Source: Hydrangea macrophylla (Eukaryota > Streptophyta > Magnoliopsida > Cornales > Hydrangeaceae). From it: a DNA stretch of 64,000 nt. The notes beneath the pieces were generated by a model. That model was not told where the DNA came from, did no database searches, and was given only the letters and a program-made list of their open reading frames with translations. Positions 1 to 12,637 of the stretch are shown here, piece by piece. The stretch lies in contig CM066983.1 in NCBI GenBank assembly GCA_033977485.1, forward strand, positions 109,707,580 to 109,771,579, written 5' to 3'. The position numbers and the translations under genes were made by a program. The number at the start of each line of letters is the position of its first letter. Position 1 is the stretch's first letter.

Positions 1-3000
1 TCATCCCAATACTCGAGTGATAACTGTTGTTATACTCAAATTCGACCAATGGCAAATGCGTCTCCCAAGACTCTTCAAAGTCGATTACACAAGTCCTGAG
101 CATATCTTCCATAATCTGATTAACACGCTCGGTCTGTCCATCGGTCTGAGGATGGAAAGCAGTACTCATCTTGAGCGAAGTTCCCATAGCCTTCTGCAGA
201 CTTTCCCAAAATCCCAAGGTAAAACGTGCATCGCGGTCTGATACAATCGACACAGGCGCACTGTGCAGTCGCACCACTTGCTGTAGATACATTCGACTCA
301 TCCTTTCTATTGGGTAAGTCATATTGTACGCAATGAAGTGTGCAAACTTCACCAGACGATCCACAATTACCCAAATCGCGTCATGATTCTGTTGTGACCG
401 GGGTAGTCCAACCACGAAATCTATAGTTATGTGTTCCCACTTCCATCCTGGAACAGGTAGGGTTGCAACAATCCTGAGGGTCTCTGATGTTCAGCCTTCA
501 CTTGTTGACAAGCCAAACATTTAGACACAAACTCGGCTACTTCTCGTTTCATCCCTTCCCACCAGAAGTTTCTCTTCAAATCCTTTTACATCTTTGTTCC
601 TCCTGGGTGTACTGTCAGTCTCGATTTATGTGCTTCTTCGAGAATATCTTTTCTCAAATCTCCAGAATCTGGCACACACAATCTGTCTCGACATCGGTAT
701 CCTCCATCGGTCCCAACCTTCCATTCCATAGGTTCCTTTCCTGACATCTTGGCGAACCATACTTGAAACTTCTCATCCTTCTTTTGAGCCTCGATAATTC
801 GACTCACAAGTGTTGGTTGTACCATGAGGCATCCAAATTGTTGCCCGACACTTCCCTCAGAAATCTGCATATCAAATTCTGCGATTGTCTTTAAAGCTTT
901 CCATTCCCTTATCATCAATGAAGCAATCGTTCCTCGAGGTTTCCGACTTAGAGCATCAGCAACTACATTAGCCTTACCAGGGTGGTACTCTAATGTAAAG
1001 TCGTAGTCCTTGATCATTTCCATCCACCGGCGTTGCCTCATATTCAGCTCTTTCTGAGTAAACAAATACTTGAGGCTCTTGTGGTCTGAGAATAAATCAA
1101 ACTTCTCCCCATAGAGGTAGTGTCTCCAGATCTTAAGTGCGAACACGACTGCTGCTAGCTCCAAATCATGATTTGGGTAATTCAATTCATTTGTCTTCAG
1201 CTATCGTGAACCATAGGCGATAACCTTACCGTCTTGCATAAGGACACATCCCAATCCTTGATAAGAGGCGTCACTAAAAATAGTGAACTTCTCACCATCC
1301 TTTGGTATTGCAAGTACTGGCGCTATTGTCAATCTCTCTTTCAACTCCAAAAAGGCGTGTTCATGCTTATCTGTCCATTCAAACTTCAAATCTTTCTTAG
1401 TCAAACCAGTTAACGGGGCTGCTATCTTTGAGAATCCCTCTACAAATCTCCGATAATAACTAGCGAGTCCCAGAAAACTTCTGACTTCAGTAGCATTGGT
1501 CGGCCGAGTCCAATTCGCAACTGCATCGGTCTTTGATGAGTCAACCGCGATTCCTTGTTATGAGATCACATGCCCGAGGAACTTAACTTCCTAAAGCCAG
1601 AATTCACACTTGCTGAATTTAGCATACAAGCGGTGATCCTTGAGAGTCTGCATCGCAATCCGTAGATGATGTTCATGCTCTTCCTCTGACTTGGAATAGA
1701 TTAAAATATCGTCGATGAAGACAATAACGAACTGATCTAAGTATGGCTTGAATACTCTGTTCATCAAGTCCATAAACACAGCCGGAGCATTCGTCATCCC
1801 AAACGGCATCACTAAGAACTCATAGTGTCCGTACCTCGTCCTGAAAGCAGTTTTAGGTATGTCTTCCTTCCGCACCCTAAACTGGTGATACCCTGACCAT
1901 AGATCAATCTTAGAAAATGTCGTGGCTCCTTACAACTGATCAAACAGATCGTCTATCCGAGGTAAAGGATACTTATTCTTGATAATAACCTTATTCAATT
2001 CCCGGTAGTCAATACACAACCGCATTGTCCCATCCTTCTTCTTCACGAACAATACTGGTGCTCCCCAGGGTAAAGCACTTGGACGAACAAAACCCAACTT
2101 CTCAAGTTCTTGAACTTGTTCCTTCAGCTCCAATAACTATGTAGGGGCCATCCTGTAGGGAACCTTGGTTATAGGTCGAGTGCCTGGCACCAGTTCCACA
2201 CAGAATTCTATGTCCCTCTCAGGTGGTAATCCAAAAATATCTCGGAATACTTCCTCGAACTCTTTGATCACCGGTATTGATGACACTGTCACCTCTGCAC
2301 TGACAACCTCAATGTTTGCTAGGCATCTGGTGAGGAACATATCACCCAAAGGGTTACATTGGAAATCGAAGAGTTGATTCCCATTGTCCGCAAATGTGAT
2401 CCTCTTCCTTGCACAATCCAACTTCGCATGATTCTTCTCGAGCCAATCCATTCCTAGGATTATATCGAACTCCTTCATCGACAGAACCACCAATCTTGCC
2501 AAAAGTTCACGGTCTCCTAACCGTAGAGGGCAATCCTTACATACATGTAATAACTTTACGGTGGTTCCTAAGGGTGAGACAGCACTCAAAGCTTCATCTA
2601 AACGTTGTGGTACTATACCCAACTTCCGAACAATCTTAACAGATATAAAGGAATGTGTAGCACCCGTGTCAAATAAAGCTTTAACATGAGAGTTAAACAA
2701 TGTTAGAGTACCTTCCACTGTCTGTTGCTCGGGCAGTCGTTCCTCATAAGTACCTTCTTCGTACTCTGTCTCTTCATAACCAGCAGCCTCGGGGATAACA
2801 GCATTTAGACGGGCCTGTCCTTGCTGACCATGATTACCTCTTCTAAGAGCCTTGCAGTCCGGACTTATGTGACCTGGCATGCCACAATTGTAGCACACAA
2901 CTCTCGGACGATCAACACGCCTAGTTAGTCTGCAATCTTTAACTTGATGACCGGGAATACCACAATTGAAGCAATTATTGTTGTTGTTCCCTCCTGTTGC

Positions 3001-3876
3001 TCGAGGCGGATACTATTGTACTGCTTGTGTCTGTTGAGGTTTCTTCCCTCCATCCCAGGTCCTTTTCTATCCCTGAGGGTACCTTGGTTTCTGTCCGGAA
3101 TAACCCTTCTGCGGAGGTCGATTTCCAAATGGCTTCGAATTCTGACAACCATCATTCTCTAACCCCGTAGCCAATCTCACCAGAGCTTCAAATGATTGGC
3201 CCAGATGTCCCATAGTTGGATGTCGGAGAGACAAGTTGAGACCCTGGTGATACTTCTTGATTTTTCTCTGGGGTGTGTCCACCATATGTGGAGCAAAGCG
3301 AGACAAACGCTCAAATCGAGTAGTGTACTCACGGACAGTCAGATTCTCTTGAGTCAATTCCATAAACTTTTTCTCTCTCTTGTCCTTCTCTTCTTCAGGA
3401 AAATACTTCTCGAGAAATCTTTCCTTGAACACCACCCACGGCATTCTCCTTGCAGCTTCTTCCCCTATGGTCGCCTTTTCAGCATCCCACCAATCAGCCG
3501 CTGCATATGATAGCTGAAAGATAGCCAGATGCTTCTTCTCTATATCAGTGCATTCTATGGTCTCAAGGATACGCTCCATCTGGCGTAGCCACTGTTCCGC
3601 TTTCCAGGGTTCATCAGTCCCAGCAAAATACTCAGGTCACAGAGCGCGAAACTCCTTGAGAAGCTTGTCTCCAGTCTAGTGGGCTTGCCTTCCATTCCCG
3701 TTATGATTCTCATTCTGATTATTGTTCATTGTGTTCTGATCGCTAACCCTCTCAAATCTCCTTACAAAAGCCTCAAACATTCCGGTTGGGTCTACTACCG
3801 GGGGTACAGCTTCAATAGCGGGACGATTCCTGAGATTTCTTACAGCCATATAATCGAGAGAACGGTACCTATCCAT
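1..3876 (-). pseudogene. G1 gag-pol polyprotein relic
   Basis: From the gag start (MDRYRSLDY, base 3876) to base 586 one reading frame is kept for 3.3 kb, broken only by in-frame stops whose lowest bases are 3676, 3637, 3067, 3013, 2137, 1930, 1591, 1558, 1201 and 586. Recognisable parts in order are the gag domain, two CCHC zinc knuckles (about 2970-2930 and 2895-2855), protease FDTGATHSF (near 2675), RT with FIDD (near 1705), RNase H (FSDASYQG near 1275, DHKSLK near 1085) and the integrase zinc region (VHPGGTKM near 590). A frameshift near 455-470 precedes the integrase core, whose SDRD and HPQTDGQ motifs are still readable between about 130 and 240. It cannot make a full polyprotein. Confidence 0.92.
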
Positions 3877-4026
3877 TGATCAAATAAGAATTCGTTCAAT
3901 CTCTCGAGAAGAAAGAAAATTCTCAACGATAGAAAGCGACTAAACACGGAATGAAGTTGAACTATCTTATCTTAATTTTATCTTAACGGGAGATCCTATG
4001 TGTTTCTGGACAATTGGTCAAGCCAT

Positions 4027-4044
4027 AACCTGGCTCTGATACCA
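4027..4044 (-). other. G1 primer-binding site (initiator tRNA-Met)
   Basis: On the minus strand this reads TGGTATCAGAGCCAGGTT, the usual plant retrotransposon site complementary to the 3' end of initiator tRNA-Met. It lies 7 nt inside the 5' LTR. Confidence 0.88.
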
Positions 4045-4655
4045 AAAAGCCTGTCACGCCCCGACGTAGCATAATTCAGGAAAGCATTTAATTTCCTTTA
4101 TGGACTCGTAAGTCGTGACAAGTGAGTATAACCAATTGTCCCTGCTACAAATAACTCAACAGCTTCTAAAGGAAAGGATACTAATAAACATAAGCTCTGA
4201 AATTAAAACTTACTAAACTATTACATAAGTTCAGGTCTTAGGCACAAACGCCCTTATTCAAATCTATCATAAATTCTATTACAACTCCAAAACAAAAGAC
4301 ATAAGAAATATAAGGCAGCCTCCTGGAAAGTCCCCTACCTCTAACTAGCATAGTCGAAATACCCTGGCTGCTCCTGTCCCTGAAAATCTGGACATAGAGT
4401 CTAGGACGCATCAACGCCGTCAGCTTATGAAAGCTGGTGAGCAAAATAAACAAGTGCTCGCAATGTATATATAAGCATGTATAACCACAGTGTAATATAA
4501 ACTGATAGAACAATAGATTCAAGGTTCCAACTTCAACATAAGTCACGGGGGATAATAATGAGCAATAAATATGCGACCGTGCATGAACAATGTAACATCT
4601 CATTTTTCTGACTCTTTTCCCTCAACAAACTCAACTCAACCAAACCATTACCTCA

Positions 4656-4850
4656 GATACCAGGAATAATATCCGATCGATATCTGGGTCAATCACGACC
4701 AACCATCGCTTCGGATACCAAGAATAATATCTGATCGATATCCGAAACGCGCGCCTTAGATACCAGGAATAATGTCCGATCGATATCTAAGTCGTACACA
4801 ACACAGTCGCCTCCAATACCAGGAATAATATCCGATCGATATTGAGGTCG
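4656..4850 (-). repeat. Tandem array in G1 LTR (4 units)
   Basis: Four copies of a roughly 30-base core (GATACCAGGAATAATATCCG followed by ATCGATATC) start near 4656, 4714, 4759 and 4815, with spacers of variable length. The core is partly palindromic around GATCGATC. In the G3 LTRs the equivalent position carries repeats of GGACACTCCCTGGTACCC, so the array type is kept while its sequence has changed. Confidence 0.85.
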
Positions 4851-5140
4851 CACACCAGACCGCCACTCTTTACTCTTTTTACGCTTTTTCACACACATGC
4901 ATGTCGACACAACCTCGACCCTAATATGTATGTCAATGTTCACAATTTGTAGTAACAGTTATTGATCTCAAAGCTGGATATTCGTTTAACATAGATCTCG
5001 GCCTTAATCGTTCTTATAAGTCCAATTCCTAACAGTGAGCCTTTAAAACAGTATATCTGTCAAACAGTTCCTTAAAACTTCCCAAAATATTTTCCAGACG
5101 GTCCCTGATACAAAAGTGAACAAACTGTCAAAACTGCCTT

Positions 5141-5358
5141 GTCGCGCGAGCGGTCCGCGCGAGCGAGGGGTCGCGCGAGCGGGTCACGCGTGATTAGGCC
5201 ATTTTCGTAAAATCTTTTAAAATTTCCTTTCTGCCCAAAACAACGCAGGTCGCGCGAGCGGGCCGCGCGCGCGATCGTGCCTTTTTCCTGAAATTTGTTA
5301 AAAATATAGCTTTCTGCCCAAAAATACACTGCTCGCGTGAGCGGGTCGCGCGTGCGAG
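5141..5358 (-). repeat. CpG-rich GCGCGAGCG array in G1 LTR
   Basis: Clusters of TCGCGCGAGCG/GCGCGCGAGCG words separated by AT-rich spacers, in an otherwise AT-rich LTR. The same kind of array lies at the equivalent place in both G3 LTRs. It sits about 0.7-0.9 kb downstream of the TATA-like site, so it would be in the transcribed leader. Confidence 0.85.
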
Positions 5359-6379
5359 TTGTTGCAGAACCTCATCTTTTTCGTTTTTCCCCTGTTTTCA
5401 ATTTTCCAAACTGTTACAGACCCATTTTCAGATTATGTTTCAAACATGTCGTGCAATATATGGATCTCTTCGATTTTCCGCATAGATTAAGAATATGCAA
5501 TCAATTTAAACAAAAACGGATTTTATCTCTAGATATTCGCGATTAAAGTAAGGGTGTCAAAACTTTAAATCAATGGTACGTCGCGATACGAATGAATCAC
5601 TTCGTAGGATTCGAACCGTAGCTTCTTGGGACTAAAATCTTTCATTCCCAATTCACGGAATTGATTTTGGTTAACTTTTCTAAAACTCAATTTTTTTCAG
5701 GCTCTAATGGTGTATCTATATATATATATACACATATACACACATATATATACTGAAATATACCTATATACACATGGAGAGTGAGTTTAGATTACTCACA
5801 AAGGTGATTATACTAAGAATTTGAGACCGATAATTTCCGCCGTCGATTCCGTCGTCCAATTCTCAACTCCTCCGATCTTGAATTATATATATGTATATAA
5901 CTATGTTTGTGTATGTGACTGTGTGTTTATATATATATATATATAATCTGAGTATATGTGTGTGTGTTATTGAGAGAGCATGAGAGAGTGGAGAGAAATT
6001 TGGAGAGATTGAGAGACTGTGTGTGAGTTTAAAGATACCAACACTCATATATATAAACTGAGAGTTGTGGCCTCCAAGCAAGCCACAAGAATCGCATGGT
6101 GTGGTTGAGCTCACGTGCTCCCACACCCACGACGCAGTATAAACCCAGATTAAAACAAAAAAAAATTGGTATTTTACGGTTGAAATAAAAATACTGAAAA
6201 TTATATTAATGTAGGAATTAAATCCCGGGTTGTACAAAAGTATAGATTTAGTTTTCAAATCCTTATAAAGTATTTTCTATATTTATAAATATTACGATTT
6301 GACCCCAAACAAATATTTATAAATAGAATTAAAATGAAATATTTATTTATTAATGAAAATAAAAATACAGGGTGTTACA

Positions 6380-8055
6380 TATGTACACACCTCGTCAGTT
6401 AGCCAATGCTTCGACCAACTGTTTCATATATTATAGATTCAATCCCTTATCAAACAACTTCCCATTTCTTATCAAATTTCAATCCTTCTTTCTTAATAAT
6501 TCCATATCATGACAACATCAGTTGAAATGACTATCACATAGTTGGTAGTGCGTCACACTAGTACTCCTTCATTTCTAATAATTCTTATCATTCCATCCAG
6601 GTTATACCAACCTCGTACTATACTCCCATCATTCATCCCTCGTAAGGTATCAATCAGGTTCTCTATTGAAAATTTCACACCATTCTACTCGTTTGAGTCT
6701 ACATATGTCCCAAATCACCCACGGTGAGGTCAAACACATTCGTCGTTCATCTCTCCCTAGTTTGTACTCGAACTACCGCCGATTGAAATAAAGGATTCAT
6801 ACCTTACACTTTTGTTTTAAATCTTTCAACAAAGTCAAATACATTAATCATTTATGTTTTAAAATAAACTAATTTGAAATCTCATGTAACACTTTCATCT
6901 CTTTCCGCAACATAATTGCCCCAATATCCGTAGTAACAAATAACATTGTTAACCAAAATCAACTTAGTCAATCATCCACGTCTCACATAATTCATTACAA
7001 CGTATCCCTATGTCCAACAGATACTTCATCAATGTCTCTATCCTTTGACTATTCACAGTCCATCCGATTCTCATAGTGTACCCTGAGTCAATTACCTTTC
7101 TGTCAGAGATCATAACCCCACTGTAGTCCATTCCCATCTCATATCCTACTCGTCTACCATTCATAACGTGCATCGGTCCAGGTAGATCCATTACCATTGA
7201 CGTAGTTATACAACTCTATAAGCCTCTGGTGTTTCACTTTCACTTTTACATAAGTCCATACCAAACACAATTCCTGTATATCTCAACTCATCCTGAGTTC
7301 CTAATAAATCCTTACACCAAGCGTATACTTTTCGCATTACATATCAAGGCACCATACCTTATTCCAACATCAAATGTTTCATAATTGTAGTTGAATTTAA
7401 CTCTACTCTAATTCAAACTCTCTTATCCTTTATTTATGTTGTTCGGATTTCAAATCCATTGTTCTCAAATGTCCAATTATTCAAAGCATCCATTCCATTC
7501 CTGCATACAATCTGAAGGTAATCCGGTATTTAAATCTTCCCATAAAGTAATATAGTCTCGCTGTGTTCAATAAATTCCTTATCCACTTCCAATCACATAC
7601 CTTTCGCGACAATAACCAAGGTCACTCCATTCTCACTCCGGTTATTAATGTCAACCGATTCATAATTGTTTCTTTAAGTGCTTCACACTTTACGGATCTC
7701 ATCAAGTTCCTAATCATTCAAAACTTCAAATTATTCATAACCTCGGGTTATTCCAATATTTAAACCAGAACCAAGTTCCCTTTGAAACAACACTCACGGC
7801 AACTCCTTTAATGCCAGCACCTCCAACTTACTCAGTCTAGACATAATACATTTCATTAACTCTTCACTTTAGGATTTCCAAGTTCACAATTTATTCACGT
7901 AGAACTCATTCGTTCAACAGACACCGATGCATCCCAAGCGCTAAGTACCCCGTCTCATTCCATGATACCCTACTTCCCAAAGTCTACTTGATATCTCCTT
8001 ATATATATCTATTACTAATTTTTTCATTTAACCAAAAGTTATATCTACTTGATAC
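6380..8055. other. AT-rich spacer, no gene recognised
   Basis: No open frame with a recognisable protein, no clear repeat structure and no terminal repeats found. A 77-residue minus frame (6964-7197) has no family that I recognise. The stretch may be a worn transposon interior, but I cannot show this. Confidence 0.5.
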
Positions 8056-8431
8056 CTCCTTATTGACTTCTTATGGTCCCTATCGTAGCCTATATATATG
8101 TTGCTTAGGCTCTCCTCTCAGTGCGTTTTTCCATCAAGAGTATTATAACTCGAAATAGAAAAGAGAGCAAAAAAGAGGGAGAGCAGAAAACAGAAAGGAT
8201 TTCGATAGAGTCCACACTCAGTTCGATATTCTAGCAGCAGAGGAATATGTTAGAAGATCGTGAGCTGTTATTGAGCCCGTGTTCTCGATTCGTCTACTAC
8301 AGCAATCCGTTTTGCAGTTTAAGGTAACCCTAGTTCTGCCCTTGTAGGGTTATTGTAGCTTTCACGTAAATTTTTGCAGTACCAACATATACGCGCTGTC
8401 AACAAATTCTGGGAACGCAGTTTTCCTAACA
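8056..8431 (+). repeat. Copia-type LTR fragment (3' end)
   Basis: This 376-bp piece matches the 3' third of the solo LTR at 57835-59133, from CCTTATTGACTTCTTATGG to the terminal GGGAACGCAG...CCTAACA. The 5' two thirds are missing and no primer site follows, so it is a truncated LTR remnant. Confidence 0.85.
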
Positions 8432-8599
8432 CTTTGGCAGCAACCAACATGTACGCGAAGCTCGAGAGAGAACCTCATCCCACACGTAAGACCACATGTT
8501 GCAACAAGGGAGTAGAAGTGAGATGCACTGAGAAATAAGAAGTAGTGAGAAATAAGCACAAAAAAATAAAAAAGAAATAAAAGAAAGAGAGAAAAAAAA

Positions 8600-8756
8600 C
8601 CAAAAGAAACAAACTAATAAGAAAGAGAAAAAAAGGTTTACAACACCGATTCGGCGAGAGAGGGAGAACTCAGAGAAAGAAAAGACGAAGAAACAAACTA
8701 CAAGAAAGAGAGAGAGAAAAAAGAAGAAGAAGAAGTTTTTACAACACATAATCGGC

Positions 8757-8805
<49 letters not shown>

Positions 8806-8945
8806 GAGAACTCAGACAAAGAAAAAACAAAGAAACAAACTACTAGAAAGAGAGAGAGAAAAAGAGAAGAAGTTCACACAACACAGATTCGGCGAGAGAG
8901 AGAGAGAGAGAGGGAGAGAGAGAGAGAGGGCGAGAGACTCACAGT
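8600..8945. repeat. GA-rich minisatellite, about 3 units
   Basis: Three degenerate units of about 110-130 bp share the landmarks GAAACAAACTA, AAGAAAGAGAGAG, ACAACAC, GATTCGGCGAGAGAG and GAACTCAGA. Each unit contains a (GA)n run of different length, the longest at about 8763-8793. No coding function is supported. Confidence 0.8.
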
Positions 8946-8983
8946 CACAACAGCGAGGTGAGGTAGAGTTGTCGCCGGCAAGG

Positions 8984-9986
8984 TGTGGATATCACATTTT
9001 TCTTACCCACAGCTTTTTTTTTCAAAATCTTTTTCAATTTAAAACACAAAACAATGAGTCGCCACTTAATTTTTAAAAGGGAAAATTTAGAAATCATTTT
9101 TAAAGGAAACCGATCTTTTGCGAAACCAAAGATTAGCTAGATCCGGGGATTATGGAATGAGAGAGGAAGGAGTCCGATGGACTAAAACAACCTCTCTCAT
9201 CCTATCTCACGATAGGCCTCTACTCAACATCCTTTTAATCAAACTATTAAGCTAAGCATGCCCTCAACTAATACATAGATATAAATAAACATTACACAAG
9301 CATGTTAAAATGGTATAAAATTGCTAATGACAAAATATCATTCAAAACCAAGTAGCTCAATTAGCAAGCAATATGATGTGCGAAATAGAGAACTAGAGAA
9401 CTTACCCGGGGTCCAGCCGCGAATATTTAAACGTGCAACACATACAAAAGTTGAAATCCTAATAAAAGAGCTCTAATCACATATATACATATAAGGCAAG
9501 TTTTAATTCTAATGTGTCGCACATAAGGTCGAAAAATTGATAAAATCAAGAAACTAAGATAAACTAAAGGAGTTTAAGAAATCATACCTTAATAGCGCTA
9601 CAAAACAAAGGGATTAGTCCACATGCTTTAAACTATATAATATTAAACCCTAAACAACATGCTTAATCTTCTAGCTAAGGAAAAGAGGTTATAATTACAA
9701 GTATCAACGCATGTGAATGAATGCATGAGCATGAGCAAGAATGAACTATGAATTATTCATTGATTTGGATCATTTGGTCTCTGGATTTAAGCTTAACTAA
9801 TTATTATCAAAGCATGGTTTAAGCTCTAGGTCATAGAAAAATCATTTGGACCATTATTTACAAAGTTGGTCAAATCTGTCATAAAATTCTGAAAATTGCA
9901 GAGAGCAGACTAGAACTTCAAGAAATAAAAAAGCATGCTTCCCATGGTTTGATCTTGATGATTTTTGGATAAAAGTTGTCTCTATG
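8984..9986. mobile_element. Solo LTR, left half (split by G2)
   Basis: Starts TGTGGATATCACA right after CAAGG (8979-8983). The right half ends GGGGTGTCTACA at 21318, followed by CAAGG again. The inverse of that end (TGTAGACACCCC) resembles the start, as LTR ends do. Removing G2 and one copy of its duplication gives a single LTR of about 2.7 kb with no internal region. The orientation is not settled; a GTGGCGACTC word on the minus strand near this end hints that the LTR may read leftwards. Confidence 0.75.
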
Positions 9987-12430
9987 TGTAATAACCGTAC
10001 CCGGAGAAATAATGTAATATCTGCATTATATATATATATATATATTAATTAGTAGAATTAATAGCATGTGATAATTTGGGTAAGTACCAGTTACCCCGAC
10101 GTGTTAAGTGCTTAATAAAAGGCACAGTTGGACGAATATGAAGTGGAACCTCCGGGAGGTCCGGATTAATTAAATTACATTTAGTTGCATTTATATGCTT
10201 AATTGGGTATTTGTTTAATTGCTTTAATATTTTTATGGCTATCTGTAATTTTTATGGTGCTAGTTTGAGTACCCGTGTGAGAATAAATAGAAATCAAATT
10301 CATAACTAGTAGGTTAATTAGCAACTTTTATAAAATATGTGGGACCACGTTTGGGACCCACGCGTGACATAGACAAACACCCACTTAGATATTGGGTAGT
10401 TAATACAATTGCTTAGGGGATTTCATAATAAAGTTCAAAGAAATATTGGGGGTGCAAATGCAATTAAGCCAAAAGTGGTTAGGAGCCTAAGAGGATGACA
10501 CCTCTTAACAATGACTCATCATCTTCTTCTTGTAATCAAAACAAGAGAAAACATAGATATTGGAGAAGAGGATTTCGGCCATTAGAGAGGAGCTCACGTC
10601 TCCGCCGTCTTCGCCGTTTCTTCGCCGTTTCGTCGCCGTCGGTACACCGTTTCGCGAACCGAGACCGTATTCGGACTCGTGGAGGTGAGAGGATCGTCTC
10701 TATACCTTTTATTTTCAGTTTCGTTAACATTTTTCCGCGACCGTCTTTGACGTGCCGATATATATATGTGAAATTGATATGTAGGAATATCATTGGGGTT
10801 AATTAGAGCTAAAATTAGCAAGGAATTTGGGGCTCTAGGCTTTAATTGGAGCAATTTGAGAGGTGAGTACTCTAATCCTAACTTGGGTGTTAAATGGTGC
10901 TTATGTGATATTGAGTATGATTAAAATGCTTAGTTCTTGAAGTTGTAGTTAAAGCATGTGTTAAATTTGTGCTTAACATGTCAATTTTATGAACATTGCT
11001 ATATGATGTGTTGATGTGCTTATGTGCTTAATTGGGTCAATGGATGTCAAGTGTTAATCACCATTATTTAGCCCGTAGTAACGGGACGATGTTTTCCTCA
11101 AGAAAAAGGGGACGGTGGTGACGACCACAACGATTGACTACGGTCACGTGAGAGTGTGTGTTTCGCTATATGCGACGTTGAAGTGAGAAAAGGCCCGAAA
11201 TATTGGGTCCGATGCGATGGTGATTAAGTACTTGACATACCGGCGACTACTTTATATTGTTGTGTTGCTTAACATTGCATATGCACATTTCATACTCCAT
11301 GGCATGGTTAAAGTATTCACTAAGCGTAAGCTTAAAAACCAAAACTGTTTTCTGTGTGGTTATTGAATAACCACCGCAGGTACGGATCGTGACGAGGAAA
11401 GGAAGTGATCGGGAATCCGGGGAAGGAGTTATGTTGTTTATATGTTCATAGCCTTGTAATTATGTTAGTGGTGGAGTTGAGGCTCTTGTTTGTAATATTA
11501 TAGTTGTAAATGATCTTGTTGGAAGAACAAGTTGTTTTGAGTTACAAACTTCTTTTGTAGTTGTAAAATGTTAAACATCACTTTTTAATGCCTTAAGATG
11601 TGGTTTGGGACTTGGTAATATGTTGGTGTTCTTTTCTTGAGTTGAGTTGTTAAACTCTTGAACTCATGTTTTGAGGAATGAAGTTGTGTTTGAGCATTTG
11701 GTTTAATGTTGAGTCAATGATTGTTAAGAGAATGGAAGTTGGTTCTTTCAAATGGTTTTCATAGGTTTTGTTGATTAAGAGAACTTGTAAGTACTTGGAA
11801 ATGAAGTTATGGAACCTCATGTGATAGTTCTTTAGTTAATCATGTTGTTTTGGGGGTTTTGAACTTATCTTGGTAAAAAGGATTTCTAATTTTACTACTT
11901 TATGAAATTGGTGTCAAGTTCTTCATTTGATTGAGGTTTGAAAATGTGTGGGAATGTTTAATTATGTTTGTGGACATGTTGTGGAAGTTTTGGAGGTGTT
12001 CTCAAGTGATTTAGACAGGTTTTGGTGGGGTTTAAACTTGCAAAACAGGTTGGGAAAGTTGCTGCAGAATTTTCTGCAAAAGAGCTCTCTGTCCGGTCGA
12101 CCGGATATTTTAAAGGTCTCTGTCCGGTCAACCGGACTGGTGTGTTTTCCAAATAACCATGCTTTGTCATCATAACTTGAGCTAGGAAGCTCGGATTCGC
12201 GAGCCGTTTTCACCGTTGGTTTTTAAATGAAAAGTACTGTATTTTGACATTGGGTTTGACTAAAATTTCAAAATGACCATTTTATCCTTGGGGTTAGTTA
12301 CATACAAATGAGCTTATAAAGAGTTTAAAATAGAGTTTAAGACTTGTTTTATGTTATATGTTTTGGGGATGTACCTTGGTGGCATTGTTACACGTGTCCT
12401 AATCCGCACGAGGCGGGTTGGGGTGTGACA
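9987..12430 (+). repeat. G2 5' LTR (2444 bp)
   Basis: Runs from TGTAATAACCGTACCCGG to GGGTTGGGGTGTGACA. It holds a (TA)n run near 10027, a serine- and arginine-rich open frame of 103 codons at 10495-10806 (not supported as a gene), and two copies of a CTGTCCGGTC(G/A)ACCGGA near-palindrome at about 12090-12136. Confidence 0.96.
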
Positions 12431-12435
12431 GTTTT

Positions 12436-12447
12436 TGGTATCAGAGC
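12436..12447 (+). other. G2 primer-binding site
   Basis: TGGTATCAGAGC, the initiator tRNA-Met complement, lies 5 nt after the 5' LTR. The match stops after 12 nt (AATAGG follows instead of CAGGT), shorter than the 18-nt site of G1, yet the element has evidently moved recently. Confidence 0.85.
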
Positions 12448-12637
12448 AATAGGTTAGAGCCTTTGGGGACGAGAGACGACGAATACGACTACGGCGTATA
12501 AATTAAATAAAATGACACATAGTGACACGATCATGCATACACGTTTACTTAGCATGCTTTAAATGTTATTAGCATGCACCGTGATTTATTTTAAAGTAAC
12601 GTGCATGTATATATCCTGTGGTGGGTGCCAGGCAAGG

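Larger units (their letters stand above)
1..6379 (-). mobile_element. Ty3/Gypsy chromovirus G1, 5' part, decayed
   Basis: A minus-strand LTR retrotransposon runs off the left window edge. Reading leftwards it shows a 5' LTR (6379 to 4052), a tRNA-Met primer-binding site (4044 to 4027), then gag and pol in the order gag, protease, reverse transcriptase, RNase H, integrase, which is the Ty3/Gypsy order. Its LTR terminus (TGTCACGCCCCGACGTAGC on the + strand) and its protein are very close to element G3 at 40-51 kb, so both belong to one family. The long LTR and the chromodomain seen in G3 suggest the Tekay/Del clade, which is inference. The integrase C-terminus, the 3' LTR and any target duplication lie outside the window. 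Confidence 0.9.
4052..6379 (-). repeat. G1 5' LTR (2328 bp)
   Basis: On the minus strand it starts TGTAACACCCTG and ends CGGGGCGTGACA, a TG...CA LTR. A TATA-like run at about 6048-6055 followed by CA-rich sequence is a plausible start site for element transcription. The LTR holds a four-unit tandem array (4656-4850) and a CpG-rich array (5141-5358), both described separately. The end nearest the primer site is very similar to the G3 LTRs; the middle is more diverged. Confidence 0.88.

Noticed and set aside
6964..7197. 77-codon minus frame (MVMDLPGPMHV...)
   Set aside because: No recognisable domain, no promoter or splice evidence, and other short frames surround it.
10495..10806. 103-codon frame in the G2 LTRs (also 17681-17992)
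   Set aside because: It is low-complexity (serine, then arginine-rich), overlaps other frames in the same stretch, and is identical in both copies only because the LTRs are identical. No sign of coding selection.
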